This document shows, in pieces, positions 7,311 through 15,056 of a stretch of DNA of 64,000 bases (positions are counted from its first letter, which is position 1; each line of letters opens with the position of its first letter). The stretch is from Thermomicrobium sp. 4228-Ro (GTDB lineage Bacteria > Chloroflexota > Chloroflexia > Thermomicrobiales > Thermomicrobiaceae). The stretch spans positions 434,001 through 498,000 of the forward strand of contig NZ_JAPFQM010000001.1 in the NCBI RefSeq assembly GCF_026241205.1, in the 5' to 3' direction. The position numbers and the translations under genes are program-made. Below the pieces are notes generated by a model, which had not been told where the DNA came from, did not search any database, and saw only the letters and a program-made list of their open reading frames with translations.

Positions 7311-8786
7311 ATGACCTCGAATGAGCCACCGCGAGAACCGCTGCACCTCCCATACGTGCGCCGGACGGCCCGCGAGTTGCGCGCTGCCCGGCACGGGTAC
7401 GTCGCCGAGGAGCCGCAGTCGCCTCCTGTCCAGCCAGCGGGCCGTCAACGTGGACCGTCGGCGCGCGTCTTGATCGGTATCGCCTGCCTCGTGTGCGTTG
7501 CCGTGGTGCTCGCCTATCTCGGCCCGCTGGCCCTGGCGAGCTGGCGTGCCTACCAGCGCGTTTTCGTCACCCCCGCACCGCGCGCAACAGTCGTCATCAA
7601 CGAACGGGGAACCCCTGAGGTCGTGCTGCTGACGGCAGACGATCCAGCTCTCCAGCTTCCCGACTGGGAGAAGAAGGATCGAATCAACGTCCTGCTCCTC
7701 GGTGTCGACCGGCGGGAGCAGGAGGAGATCCCTCGCTCGGATACGATCATCGTCGTCACGATCGATCCGCTGACCAAGGACGTCAGCATGCTCTCGATTC
7801 CTCGTGACCTGTTGGTCACGATCCCGGGGTACGGGGAAGACAAGATCAATGCCGCCTACGCGCTGGGCGCAAATTCACCGATCACCGGTCCCGGACTGGT
7901 ACGGGCGACGATCGAGTACAACTTCGGTATTCCGATTCACTACTACGCGGAGGTCGATTTCGACGGCTTCGTCCGCATCGTCGATACGCTCGGTGGCGTC
8001 GTCGTCGACGTGCCAGCACCGATCAAGGACGACGAGTATCCGGGTGAAGATTACAACTACACGCGTGTCTATTTCGCACCCGGCCTCCAACGGATGGACG
8101 GGAGGACAGCACTCCGTTACGTCCGAACCCGTCACGACGACAACGACTTCTCCCGCGGCTACCGCCAGCAGCAGGTGCTTCGCGCGCTCCGCGAGCAAGG
8201 ACTGCGACTGGATCTGATCCGCAAGGCACCGCAACTCGTCGATTCGCTCGCGGATACCGTGCGCACGGACCTCAGCCCGACGCAGGTGCTGGCACTCGCC
8301 AAACTCGGTGCCGAGATCCCGCGTGACCGCATCCACTCCTACACCTTACTGGAGGTGACGACGAGCTACTGGGAGCCGGGTCAGCCGTTTTACCTCATCC
8401 CGAACTGGTCGGCGATCCAGGCGATTCTCGATCGGATGTTCCCACCTCGAGAGGGGCAGCCACACCCGCAGGTACGCGCAACCAGCATTTCGATACCAGC
8501 CCAACCAGCAGCTCCTGAACTCGCCGAACCGGTCGAGACTCCACCACCGGAATTGACTGCGCCGGAAGAAGGAACACCCGAGCCGACGCCGGAGCCGGTC
8601 ATCCAGCCGACCCCGGTATCAGAGCCTACCATCGCAATCCCGACAGCTACGCCCCCGACGCCAGCTGCAACCCCGACCGTCGCGCAACCACCCGCGCCGA
8701 CGCAAGAACCAACCCCGGAGGAGTCGATCCCGATCGTAACGCCGACACCGGTGCTCGAAGTGACTCCTTCTCCGGGACATGGCTGA
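7311..8786 (+). CDS. LytR-CpsA-Psr (LCP) family envelope protein
   Basis: 491 residues. Topology: cytoplasmic N-terminus of about 50 residues, one transmembrane helix (about 53-75), then an extracytoplasmic LCP domain with NVLLLGVDRR, RSDTIIVVTIDP, SIPRDLLVTIPGYGEDKINAAYA, and RYVRTRHDDNDFSRGYRQQ. The conserved Arg and Asp residues that bind the polyprenyl pyrophosphate head group are visible. The domain is followed by a Pro/Thr/Glu-rich tail of about 110 residues that looks like a cell-wall spacer. LCP enzymes transfer undecaprenyl-linked glycopolymers to peptidoglycan or other acceptors. The start is ATG 7311 (GGAAGGA ribosome-binding site), not the GTG at 7296. It converges on argS after 10 bp. 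Confidence 0.88.
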   Translation: MTSNEPPREPLHLPYVRRTARELRAARHGYVAEEPQSPPVQPAGRQRGPSARVLIGIACLVCVAVVLAYLGPLALASWRAYQRVFVTPAPRATVVINERGTPEVVLLTADDPALQLPDWEKKDRINVLLLGVDRREQEEIPRSDTIIVVTIDPLTKDVSMLSIPRDLLVTIPGYGEDKINAAYALGANSPITGPGLVRATIEYNFGIPIHYYAEVDFDGFVRIVDTLGGVVVDVPAPIKDDEYPGEDYNYTRVYFAPGLQRMDGRTALRYVRTRHDDNDFSRGYRQQQVLRALREQGLRLDLIRKAPQLVDSLADTVRTDLSPTQVLALAKLGAEIPRDRIHSYTLLEVTTSYWEPGQPFYLIPNWSAIQAILDRMFPPREGQPHPQVRATSISIPAQPAAPELAEPVETPPPELTAPEEGTPEPTPEPVIQPTPVSEPTIAIPTATPPTPAATPTVAQPPAPTQEPTPEESIPIVTPTPVLEVTPSPGHG

Positions 8787-8796
8787 GTGTGTCGGC

Positions 8797-10950
8797 TTAC
8801 ATCACCTCGGGTGCAGCGATACCCAAGAGCGCCAGCCCGTTCGCCAGCGTCTGACGCGTCGCCGCTACCATCGCCAACCGGGCCGATCGCTGTGGTTCGG
8901 GCGCCTGGAGTACCGGGCAGACGCGATAGAACTCGTTGAACCGCTTGGCGAGCTCGTACACGTAGTTCGCGATCACCAGCGGTTTGTACTCGTCGGCCGC
9001 ACGCTGGACTTCATCCGGGAAGAGCGCAATCTGCTCGATGAGGTCGCTTTCCTCACGGGTGAGATCCTCCAGCACGTACGGCCCCTCCGGCAAGGCGTCG
9101 ACCTTCTCCAGGATTCGGCAGGCTCGCGCGTGCGCGTACTGAATATAGGGAGCAGCGTGTCCCTCGAATGACAAGGCTTCTTCGATATCGAAGACGATGA
9201 CACGGTTGTTGTCGCGCGAGAGCATCCCGTACTTGAGACTGCCTAATCCTACCTGCCGGGCAACCGACTCCTTCACAGCAGGCGGCAGGGTCGGATTCTT
9301 CTCCTCGATGATCTCCCGCGCTCGCTTCAGGACCTGACGGGCGACATCCTCGTAGAGAACCACGTTGCCCAACCGGCTGCTCATCGCTCCGCTGGGGAGC
9401 ATGACGGTCTCGTACGCCAGGTGGTAACACTTCGACGCCTGCTCGAACCCCCACAGCTCCATGACCTTGAAGATCTGCTGGAGATAGAGCGTCTGGCGGA
9501 CGTCGACGACCCAGATCGCGCGGTCCACCTTGTACTGCTCGAACTTCCGCTTCGTGAGTGCCAGATCCTTGGTCGAGTAGAGTGTCGTCCCATCCGAGCG
9601 CAGGATCGGCAGCGTCCGATAGGTCTCCTTCTCGAGGCCGAGCTTCTCGTCGATCTTGACGACCGGTAACCCATCGCTGATCTCGGCGATACCACGCTCC
9701 AGGAGCTCACGGACGATCTGTCGTCCTTCCTCCTCGACCTCGCTCTCGAAGAACCACACGTCGAAGTGCACGTCGAGTTCCTCGTAGATGCGGAGGAACT
9801 CCTCCATGCTCCAGGCACGGGTTTCTTCCCAGAGGCGGACGAACTCCGGATCCTTCCGTTCCCAGCGCTGGAACGTTTCGCGGACTTCCCGCTCCCACTG
9901 TGGCACGTGCGGCCACCAGTCGAGCGTCGCAGCGAGCCGGCGCCAGCGCTCGTACCATTCCTCGAGCTGGGCCAGCCGATCACGAGCTCCCGGTTCTTGT
10001 TCGGCCGCAGCGCGTGTTTCGATGAGTTCTTGTTCGAGTTGCCGACCGACGATCGGCCAGAACTTTACGATCGTCTGGTCATCATAGAACGCCTCCGGCT
10101 TGATCTCGCGACCGTGTGAGATCTGACCGAGCAGGTAGGCGATATCTTCGCCGACTTTGTGCTCTTTCCAGAGTTCCTTGAGCAGGCGATCGATCGCCTG
10201 GACGAAGACCTGATCGTCGCGAGCGATTTCGTTCAAGAGCTCGACGACGTCGTTCCGGTAATTCAAGCGCCGATCAGCTTCGGCATAGATTTCGCCCAGC
10301 CAGCGGCCGCGTTGCTCACGCGGCGGTTCTTCGCCCTGGTGGAACCGCAAGTAGCACCAGAGGCACTTGATGACGTGCAACCCGATATCGCCGATGTAGT
10401 TGGCCTCCAGGACATCGAAGCCAGCGAAACGCAAGATACGGCTGAGAGCGTTGCCCAGACACACATTGCGCAAGTGCCCGATGTGGAAGGCCTTATGCGT
10501 ATTTGGCTGCGAATATTCCACCATCACCCGCTCGCCACGCGGGGCGCCGCGCCCGAACTCCCGCCCCGTCACGAGCACCGTGCGGAGCACCTCGTTGGCG
10601 AAGCGTCCCGTGTCGTAGACGATATTCACATATCCGTTGACGGCCTCCACGCGGGCGAAGTCACCGTGCGTCGAGAGCCAGCTGGCGAGCTGCTCGGCGA
10701 TCGCCTGGGCGCGCTCGCGCACACGTGCCTGGACGATGCGCTTCGCTTCCTTCTTCGAGAGGCCAGCCGTGACCTGTTCGAGTTCCTCGGACAGTTGTTC
10801 GTTGGCGACCTGGTAACAGACCGTCGTCGACGTTCCCCACACGCCGGGGAACGGGATCGGTCGCATCTCGAAGACGCGGCTGCCGTAGCCGAGCTCCTCG
10901 AGCGCTCGATTGATCAATGCTGCTGCGCGATCTGCTTCGCGTTTGAACAT
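8797..10950 (-). CDS. argS: Arginyl-tRNA synthetase, unusually long
   Basis: 717 residues; catalyses Arg + ATP + tRNA-Arg to Arg-tRNA. The class I HIGH motif is AFHIGHLRNVCLGN. The KMSKS counterpart is degenerate, as usual for ArgRS (SGAMSSRLGNVV). The N-terminal tRNA D-loop domain and the C-terminal DALR anticodon-binding helices (RILEKVDALPEGPYVLEDL onward) are present. Most bacterial ArgRS are about 550-600 residues. The extra length lies mainly between the HIGH half and the LWEETRAWSMEEFLRIYEEL segment: roughly 100-120 residues rich in Glu, Trp and Arg. The start was set at ATG 10950 with a GGAGGAAGG ribosome-binding site directly in front; the frame extends six codons further to a TTG or similar. 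It follows the nucleotidyltransferase gene by 21 bp. Confidence 0.93.
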   Translation of the reverse strand: MFKREADRAAALINRALEELGYGSRVFEMRPIPFPGVWGTSTTVCYQVANEQLSEELEQVTAGLSKKEAKRIVQARVRERAQAIAEQLASWLSTHGDFARVEAVNGYVNIVYDTGRFANEVLRTVLVTGREFGRGAPRGERVMVEYSQPNTHKAFHIGHLRNVCLGNALSRILRFAGFDVLEANYIGDIGLHVIKCLWCYLRFHQGEEPPREQRGRWLGEIYAEADRRLNYRNDVVELLNEIARDDQVFVQAIDRLLKELWKEHKVGEDIAYLLGQISHGREIKPEAFYDDQTIVKFWPIVGRQLEQELIETRAAAEQEPGARDRLAQLEEWYERWRRLAATLDWWPHVPQWEREVRETFQRWERKDPEFVRLWEETRAWSMEEFLRIYEELDVHFDVWFFESEVEEEGRQIVRELLERGIAEISDGLPVVKIDEKLGLEKETYRTLPILRSDGTTLYSTKDLALTKRKFEQYKVDRAIWVVDVRQTLYLQQIFKVMELWGFEQASKCYHLAYETVMLPSGAMSSRLGNVVLYEDVARQVLKRAREIIEEKNPTLPPAVKESVARQVGLGSLKYGMLSRDNNRVIVFDIEEALSFEGHAAPYIQYAHARACRILEKVDALPEGPYVLEDLTREESDLIEQIALFPDEVQRAADEYKPLVIANYVYELAKRFNEFYRVCPVLQAPEPQRSARLAMVAATRQTLANGLALLGIAAPEVM

Positions 10951-10971
10951 CCTTCCTCCGCACGTCAATCG

Positions 10972-11745
10972 TTACGGGTTCGCTGCTCCGACTGGTGGCT
11001 GCGCGACGAACGGTTCCGGATCGCGGTAGCCCCGCCGCTCAGCCCAGTAGCGGTTGGCTCGGTGCAAGCTTTCGAATGTCCCGGCGTCGCTCCAGAACCC
11101 CTGGAGCTCGACCCAACGCAAGAGTCCCAATTCCAGGTACCGGTTATTGACATCGGTGATCTCCAGCTCGCCGCGTGGTGACGGCTCCAGCTCGCGAATG
11201 AAATCGAAGACGCGACTATCGTAGAGATAGAGGCCCGTCACCGCGTAGGGGCTCTTCGGCTCCTTGGGCTTCTCTTCGATGCGGATGATCCGAGTCGGAT
11301 CGTCCGGATCGAAAACCGGGCAGCCGAACCGGTGCGGATCGGGCACGCGAGCCAGGAAGATCAAGGCACCACCGGTGAAACTCTCGACAGCAGGTCGGAT
11401 ATCCGCGTCAGTCGTATTGTCACCCAGTATCACACAGATGTGTTCGCCATCGGCGAATTCCTCGCACAAGCTCAGCGCGTCAGCGATCCCGCGCTCTTCC
11501 TCCTGGTACGCGTACTCCAGGTGTCGCACTCCGAGATGCCGCCCGTTGCGGAGAACGCGCAGGAAATCACCCGCATGTGGCCCTCCGGTCACGACCATGA
11601 TCTCGTCGATCCCAGCACGGACGAGCGTCTGGATCGGGTAATAGATCATCGGTTGATCGTAGACCGGAAGGAGGTGCTTGTTCGTCGCGAAGGTCAACGG
11701 ATAGAGTCGCGTTCCCAGGCCACCCGCGAGCACGACCCCCTTCAT
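10972..11745 (-). CDS. Sugar-1-phosphate nucleotidyltransferase (glucose-1-phosphate thymidylyltransferase-like)
   Basis: 257-residue protein with a single nucleotidyltransferase fold. The NTP-binding motif is at the N-terminus, MKGVVLAGGLGTRLYPLT, followed by NKHLLPVYDQPMIYYPIQTL, LGDNTTDADI (metal Asp), RIEEKPKEPKSPYAVTGLYLYD, and RGELEITDVNNRYLE. These are the hallmarks of RmlA/RfbA enzymes that make dTDP-glucose from dTTP and glucose-1-phosphate, though UTP-specific relatives look similar. It is about 35 residues shorter than E. coli RfbA, lacking the C-terminal extension. The start was placed at ATG 11745 (GGGGGAAA upstream); the longer frame to 11859 lacks a ribosome-binding site. No other dTDP-rhamnose genes are nearby. 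Probably co-transcribed with argS. Confidence 0.88.
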   Translation of the reverse strand: MKGVVLAGGLGTRLYPLTFATNKHLLPVYDQPMIYYPIQTLVRAGIDEIMVVTGGPHAGDFLRVLRNGRHLGVRHLEYAYQEEERGIADALSLCEEFADGEHICVILGDNTTDADIRPAVESFTGGALIFLARVPDPHRFGCPVFDPDDPTRIIRIEEKPKEPKSPYAVTGLYLYDSRVFDFIRELEPSPRGELEITDVNNRYLELGLLRWVELQGFWSDAGTFESLHRANRYWAERRGYRDPEPFVAQPPVGAANP

Positions 11746-11943
11746 CGGTTTCCCCCGTTCGTCGAACCCCGGTACGGCACCGTCACGCACCGGCGAAACC
11801 GGGCAGCCGCTCCCGAAGCCTAGTATAGCGAGGGCCGTTTCCCCACTGGTCTCGGACAAGAACAGGCACTGACACGACGGTGATCGGCGCTCGGGACACC
11901 GCGTACATCGCCACCAGCGCGATCCGGTCCGGAAAACCGATCC
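11746..11943. other. Divergent intergenic region, leftward half
   Basis: This stretch, together with the riboswitch leader to its right, makes about 425 bp without a protein gene. It holds a -10-like TATACT reading leftward (AGTATA at 11822-11827) that may serve the nucleotidyltransferase/argS operon. I found no convincing -35 and no other structure. Confidence 0.3.
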
Positions 11944-11972
11944 TTGACAATTCTCGATAGCACGAGTAGCGT
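11944..11972 (+). promoter_or_regulatory. Promoter of the TPP-riboswitch/tenA operon
   Basis: Perfect -35 TTGACA (11944-11949), 17-bp spacer and -10 TAGCGT (11967-11972). This places transcription start about 10-15 bp before the riboswitch. Confidence 0.7.
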
Positions 11973-11990
11973 GTCAGGTAGGACGGCGTG

Positions 11991-12086
11991 CCCCGGGAGC
12001 TCGGGTGAACCGGGCTGAGAGGGCGGCTCAGGATTCCGCCGCCGACCGGTACGACCTGATCTGGGTAATGCCAGCGAAGGGAGGGC
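11991..12086 (+). promoter_or_regulatory. TPP riboswitch (THI element)
   Basis: Conserved thi-box cores are all present in order: GGGCTGAGAGGG (pyrimidine-sensing side), a variable P3 stem (GGCGGCTC.../...CCGCCG), then ACCTGATCTGGGTAATGCCAGCG and AAGGGA. The element binds thiamine pyrophosphate and lowers expression of the downstream genes. There is no T-run terminator between it and the tenA start 86 bp on, so control may act at translation or through a less obvious terminator. It sits between the TTGACA/TAGCGT promoter and two tenA paralogues, fitting a thiamine-salvage role. Confidence 0.93.
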
Positions 12087-12171
12087 CGCAGCCGTGTGAC
12101 CGCTTGCCACAATCCCCACCAGAAACCGATCGGTCGCGGTGTCCTCTGCCCGAAAGCAGGAGGTTCGTGTC

Positions 12172-12813
12172 ATGACGACTGTGCTCGACGAGTTGCTGCA
12201 GGAAGCGCAGCCTCTCTGGCAAGCCATGACCCACCATCCGTTCGTTCGCGAACTCGCGACCGGGCAACTGTCGCGTGAACGGTTCGACTTTTGGGTCCAA
12301 CAGGACTATCTGTTCGTTCAGGCAGGCATCCGCTTCGTAGCCTTCCTCATCGCCCGTGCTCCGGATGAGGAACTCCGGCGTGGCCTGCTCGACGCCGCCG
12401 TGGCGTTCCGCAATGAGCTGGCGCTCTTCGAGGACTACGCCCGCACGAACGCTCTCCCGCTGGATGTCGAGCCGACACCAGTCTGTCTCGGTTACGCCTC
12501 GTTCCTCCTCGCGACCGCTGCCACCGGCTCGCTTGCCGAGGCACTGACCGTCCTCTGGGGAGGCGAAAAGGCGTACTACGATGCCTGGTCAACCGTCCGG
12601 GCTACCCTGGGCCTGGCCGAGCCCTACGCGCGCTGGATCGAGAACTGGACGAGCCCGCAGTTCGCCGCCTAGGTCGAGTGGCTCGGTGAGCAACTGCGCG
12701 CGCGAGTAACCGATGCCGAGCGACCAGCCATCCGGGCCGCTTTCTTCGCCACGGCGCGCTACGAGTATCTCTTCTGGGACATGGTCTACGCGCGAGCCGG
12801 TTGGCCCGTCTGA
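12172..12813 (+). pseudogene. tenA: TenA-family (aminopyrimidine aminohydrolase) gene interrupted by an in-frame TAG
   Basis: TenA proteins hydrolyse aminopyrimidine breakdown products of thiamine to HMP (salvage). Here the ATG at 12172 (AGGAGG upstream) starts a TenA protein containing Cys105 (PTPVCLGYASFLL), the usual active-site Cys position. The frame meets TAG at 12670-12672 after 166 residues. Past the TAG, the same frame stays open for 46 more codons, and these are clearly the TenA C-terminus, including RYEYLFWDM (catalytic Glu region), ending with TGA at 12811-12813. With the TAG read as sense, the product would be 213 residues, a normal TenA length. The gap to the next tenA is then a normal 21 bp. 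Options are a recent nonsense mutation, a sequencing error, or readthrough. The truncated product would lack the last helix and catalytic Glu. Confidence 0.85.
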
Positions 12814-12834
12814 GCGACAGAGAGGAGTTATCCG

Positions 12835-13500
12835 ATGACCCGGTTCACCGAGGAACTGTGGCGTGCCATCGATCCGATCTTCTCGGCTATTCTCGCTCAC
12901 CCCTTCGTCGAGGGCCTCACCGACGGAACATTGCCCGTCGAGGCATTTCGCTTCTACGTCCTCCAGGATGCACGCTACTTGCAAGATTACGCCCGCTGCC
13001 TCGCCATCGCCGCAGCCAAGGCTCCCCGTCAGGACTGGTGCGAACTCTTCGCCGAGCACGCGAAGGTCGCCCTCGTGGTCGAACGAGCCCTCCACGAGAG
13101 CTTCTTCCAGGAATGGGGGCTCACCGAAGAGCACGTCGCGGCGACGCCGTATGCTCCGGCTAATCTCGCCTACACCTCGTACCTGTTGCGTGTCGCTTAC
13201 GAACGCCCGTTCGAGGAACTGCTCGGTGCGGTGCTGCCCTGCTACTGGATCTATTGGGAGGTGGGGAAGCATCTCGAGCGCCTCGGATCGCCCAATCCGC
13301 TCTATCAACGATGGATCGATACCTATGCCTCCGAGGAGTACGCGCAGGTCGTGCGCGCGGTTCTCACGGTGATGGACGAGGTAGTCACCGATCTCCCCGA
13401 ATCGAGGCGTCTGCCCATTCGGGAACATTTCATCACCACCTCGCGGTACGAATGGCTGTTCTGGGATAGCGCCTGGCGATTGGAAACCTGGCCCGTCTGA
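12835..13500 (+). CDS. tenA: TenA-family protein lacking the active-site Cys
   Basis: 221-residue intact TenA/thiaminase II-like protein, second gene under the TPP riboswitch, with ribosome-binding site GAGGAG. Conserved segments: HPFVEGLTDGTL, FRFYVLQDARYLQDYARCLA, ANLAYTSYLLRVA, LPCYWIYWEVGKHL, and the C-terminal TTSRYEWLFWDSAW containing the catalytic Glu. The position that is Cys in the upstream paralogue and in Bacillus TenA is Asn here (PANLAYT). It therefore belongs to the Cys-less group, which has been described as a distinct TenA class with a different substrate preference. It probably takes part in thiamine or thiamine-fragment salvage; the exact substrate is unknown. Confidence 0.88.
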   Translation: MTRFTEELWRAIDPIFSAILAHPFVEGLTDGTLPVEAFRFYVLQDARYLQDYARCLAIAAAKAPRQDWCELFAEHAKVALVVERALHESFFQEWGLTEEHVAATPYAPANLAYTSYLLRVAYERPFEELLGAVLPCYWIYWEVGKHLERLGSPNPLYQRWIDTYASEEYAQVVRAVLTVMDEVVTDLPESRRLPIREHFITTSRYEWLFWDSAWRLETWPV

Positions 13501-13780
13501 CGCACCCAGGCGAGAACGACGGAGCGCAACGGATGCGGGGAGCGATGCAGGTTCAGTGGAATGGCTGCGTCGCTCCCCATCCGACTAGATGCTGCCCGTC
13601 CAGCACAACCGGACTGCCTCGTCGCTGTCGTCGATGAGCGTGAATCCGACCGGATCCGACGGTCATGCTCGCGTCCGGAACGAGAACTTCTCGCTTGCCA
13701 TCGAAGCGCCAGCTCCGTGCAGTGACTGCCCGTCTTCCGCTCACCGCGTGCCGCAATCGTCAGATCCACGCTCTTACCGC
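13501..13780. other. Intergenic region with a 14-bp hairpin
   Basis: About 400 bp separate the tenA operon from the iron-uptake lipoprotein. A long inverted repeat (arms 13537-13550 and 13565-13578, GGGGAGCGATGCAG against CTGCGTCGCTCCCC, one G-T pair) begins 36 bp after the tenA stop. It probably ends that transcript although no T-run follows. The remaining sequence to the promoter at 13781 shows nothing I can support; open frames through it look like chance frames in GC-rich DNA. Confidence 0.5.
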
Positions 13781-13832
13781 TTGACACCCCTCTCCTGTCC
13801 ACGTAGAATGAATCCCGATTGTTTTACTCGGG
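13781..13832 (+). promoter_or_regulatory. Strong promoter with inverted repeat, upstream of the lipoprotein-FTR1 operon
   Basis: The -35 TTGACA (13781-13786), 17-bp spacer and -10 TAGAAT (13804-13809) form one of the best promoters in the window. Just downstream, overlapping the expected transcription start, lies CCCGA-N9-TCGGG (13814-13832). It could be an operator or the base of a 5'-UTR hairpin. It does not match the Fur or DtxR consensus I know. Confidence 0.65.
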
Positions 13833-13907
13833 TTTGCTCGCCGGCGACTGGATCGGGAAAACACGAGGGTGACGTCAGACGATCCGGGTATGAGGGAGGA
13901 GAGGAAC

Positions 13908-15056
13908 GTGCCGACTCGCTGGTTCCCGGTTCAGCGCGTCGTGTCGCTGACGCTCGTGCTCGCTACTGCACTCTTCTTTCTGGCTTGCAGCCAGTCGCCG
14001 GAAGCGGAACCGACTCCGACCCAGCCAGCTGCCGGAGCAGGAACGACTCCGACGACGGTCGCGACACCCGACCCCCACGGGGAACATGCGACCGCGATCC
14101 AGGACGACGCCGACCTCGTCGCGACACTCTACGAAATGCTCGGACACCTCGAAGCGAGCCGCGCGAACCTCGATCGGGGCAACTGGACACTGGCCCAAGC
14201 GCATGCGGCACACCCGACCGCCGAGCACTGGGCCTCGATCGAGTCGGCGCTCGCCGAACGCGGGTTGACTTCGATCCACGAGCCACTCGACGCATACCTC
14301 CAGGCCGCACGGGAGCAGTCCGCGGACGCGGGCCGAGCCAACGAGGCTGCGCAACAGGCAGTCCGCGAGGCGATCGCGACGATCCTACAGTCCGGTGACG
14401 ATCGATCGTCGCTCCAGGCTGCTGCGCTCGCAACGCTCGCCGAGTCGGTCGCGACGGAACTCGCCGAGGCGGTCGAAAACGGTCAGCTCGTCAACGTCGA
14501 AGAGTTTCAGGACGCGTGGGGCTTTTTCCAAGTGCTGCAAAGCGAGCTACCGGACGCGGTCACAGCCGCTCCAGAAACGGGGAAAGAAGCGGCGACCGAG
14601 GCACGGGAGGATCTGGAGGCGCTCGAGGCCAGCGCACTCGCGCAGTTCCACGATGAAGCCGGTGCCGCCTTCACCGTCATCGATACGATCCGCGAGCGAC
14701 TCCAGCACCTCGCCGCTGAACTCCGGCTCGCCTACGGGATCAGCGCGCCGCAAGCAACGTCGGTCAGCGACCAGATCGCCGAGATTCAGGCGATGCTGGA
14801 CGAAGCGCTCGAACGCTACAGGCAGGGTGACGCCGAGGGAGCCTACGAGCAGGCTGCGAACGCCTACCTCGAAGGATTCGAGCACCTCGAGGCACCGCTC
14901 CTCGATGCCGGTCATCGCGAACTGGTCGAGCGCCTCGAACTCGACTTTAAGGCCGTTCGCGATGCGATTCGCGACGGTCGCCCGGTCGATGAAGTGTCCC
15001 GGTTGATCGACAAGGTGAAGAGCGGACTCGTCGAAGTCGAGGAGGTCTTGCAGTGA
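13908..15056 (+). CDS. Lipoprotein of an FTR1-type iron uptake system
   Basis: 382 residues. It starts at GTG 13908, directly after GGGAGGAGAGG; upstream in-frame starts at 13869 and 13890 lack a ribosome-binding site. Lipoprotein signal: hydrophobic stretch then LFFLAC with the lipid-attached Cys27, followed by a Thr/Pro-rich linker. The rest is alpha-helical, rich in Ala and Glu. Its last 90 or so residues (EIQAMLDEALERYRQGDAEGAYEQAANAYLEGFEHLE to the end) resemble the extracellular N-terminal domain of the FTR1 permease encoded next (RDAYRAGDRERALRLARQAYLDHFELVE), including the shared ending SGLVEVEEV/ESGLVEVERV. It likely binds or delivers iron outside the membrane. Its stop overlaps the FTR1 start (GTGA). 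Confidence 0.75.
   Translation: MPTRWFPVQRVVSLTLVLATALFFLACSQSPEAEPTPTQPAAGAGTTPTTVATPDPHGEHATAIQDDADLVATLYEMLGHLEASRANLDRGNWTLAQAHAAHPTAEHWASIESALAERGLTSIHEPLDAYLQAAREQSADAGRANEAAQQAVREAIATILQSGDDRSSLQAAALATLAESVATELAEAVENGQLVNVEEFQDAWGFFQVLQSELPDAVTAAPETGKEAATEAREDLEALEASALAQFHDEAGAAFTVIDTIRERLQHLAAELRLAYGISAPQATSVSDQIAEIQAMLDEALERYRQGDAEGAYEQAANAYLEGFEHLEAPLLDAGHRELVERLELDFKAVRDAIRDGRPVDEVSRLIDKVKSGLVEVEEVLQ

Noticed and set aside
12670-12672. TAG in tenA as a pyrrolysine codon
   Set aside because: Nothing in TenA biology or the window (no pyl genes) supports it; mutation, error or simple readthrough are more likely.
13589-14398. 269-codon rightward open frame before and inside the iron lipoprotein gene
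   Set aside because: Arg/Ser/Pro-rich composition of a shadow frame, no ribosome-binding site, and it overlaps the lipoprotein gene in another frame.
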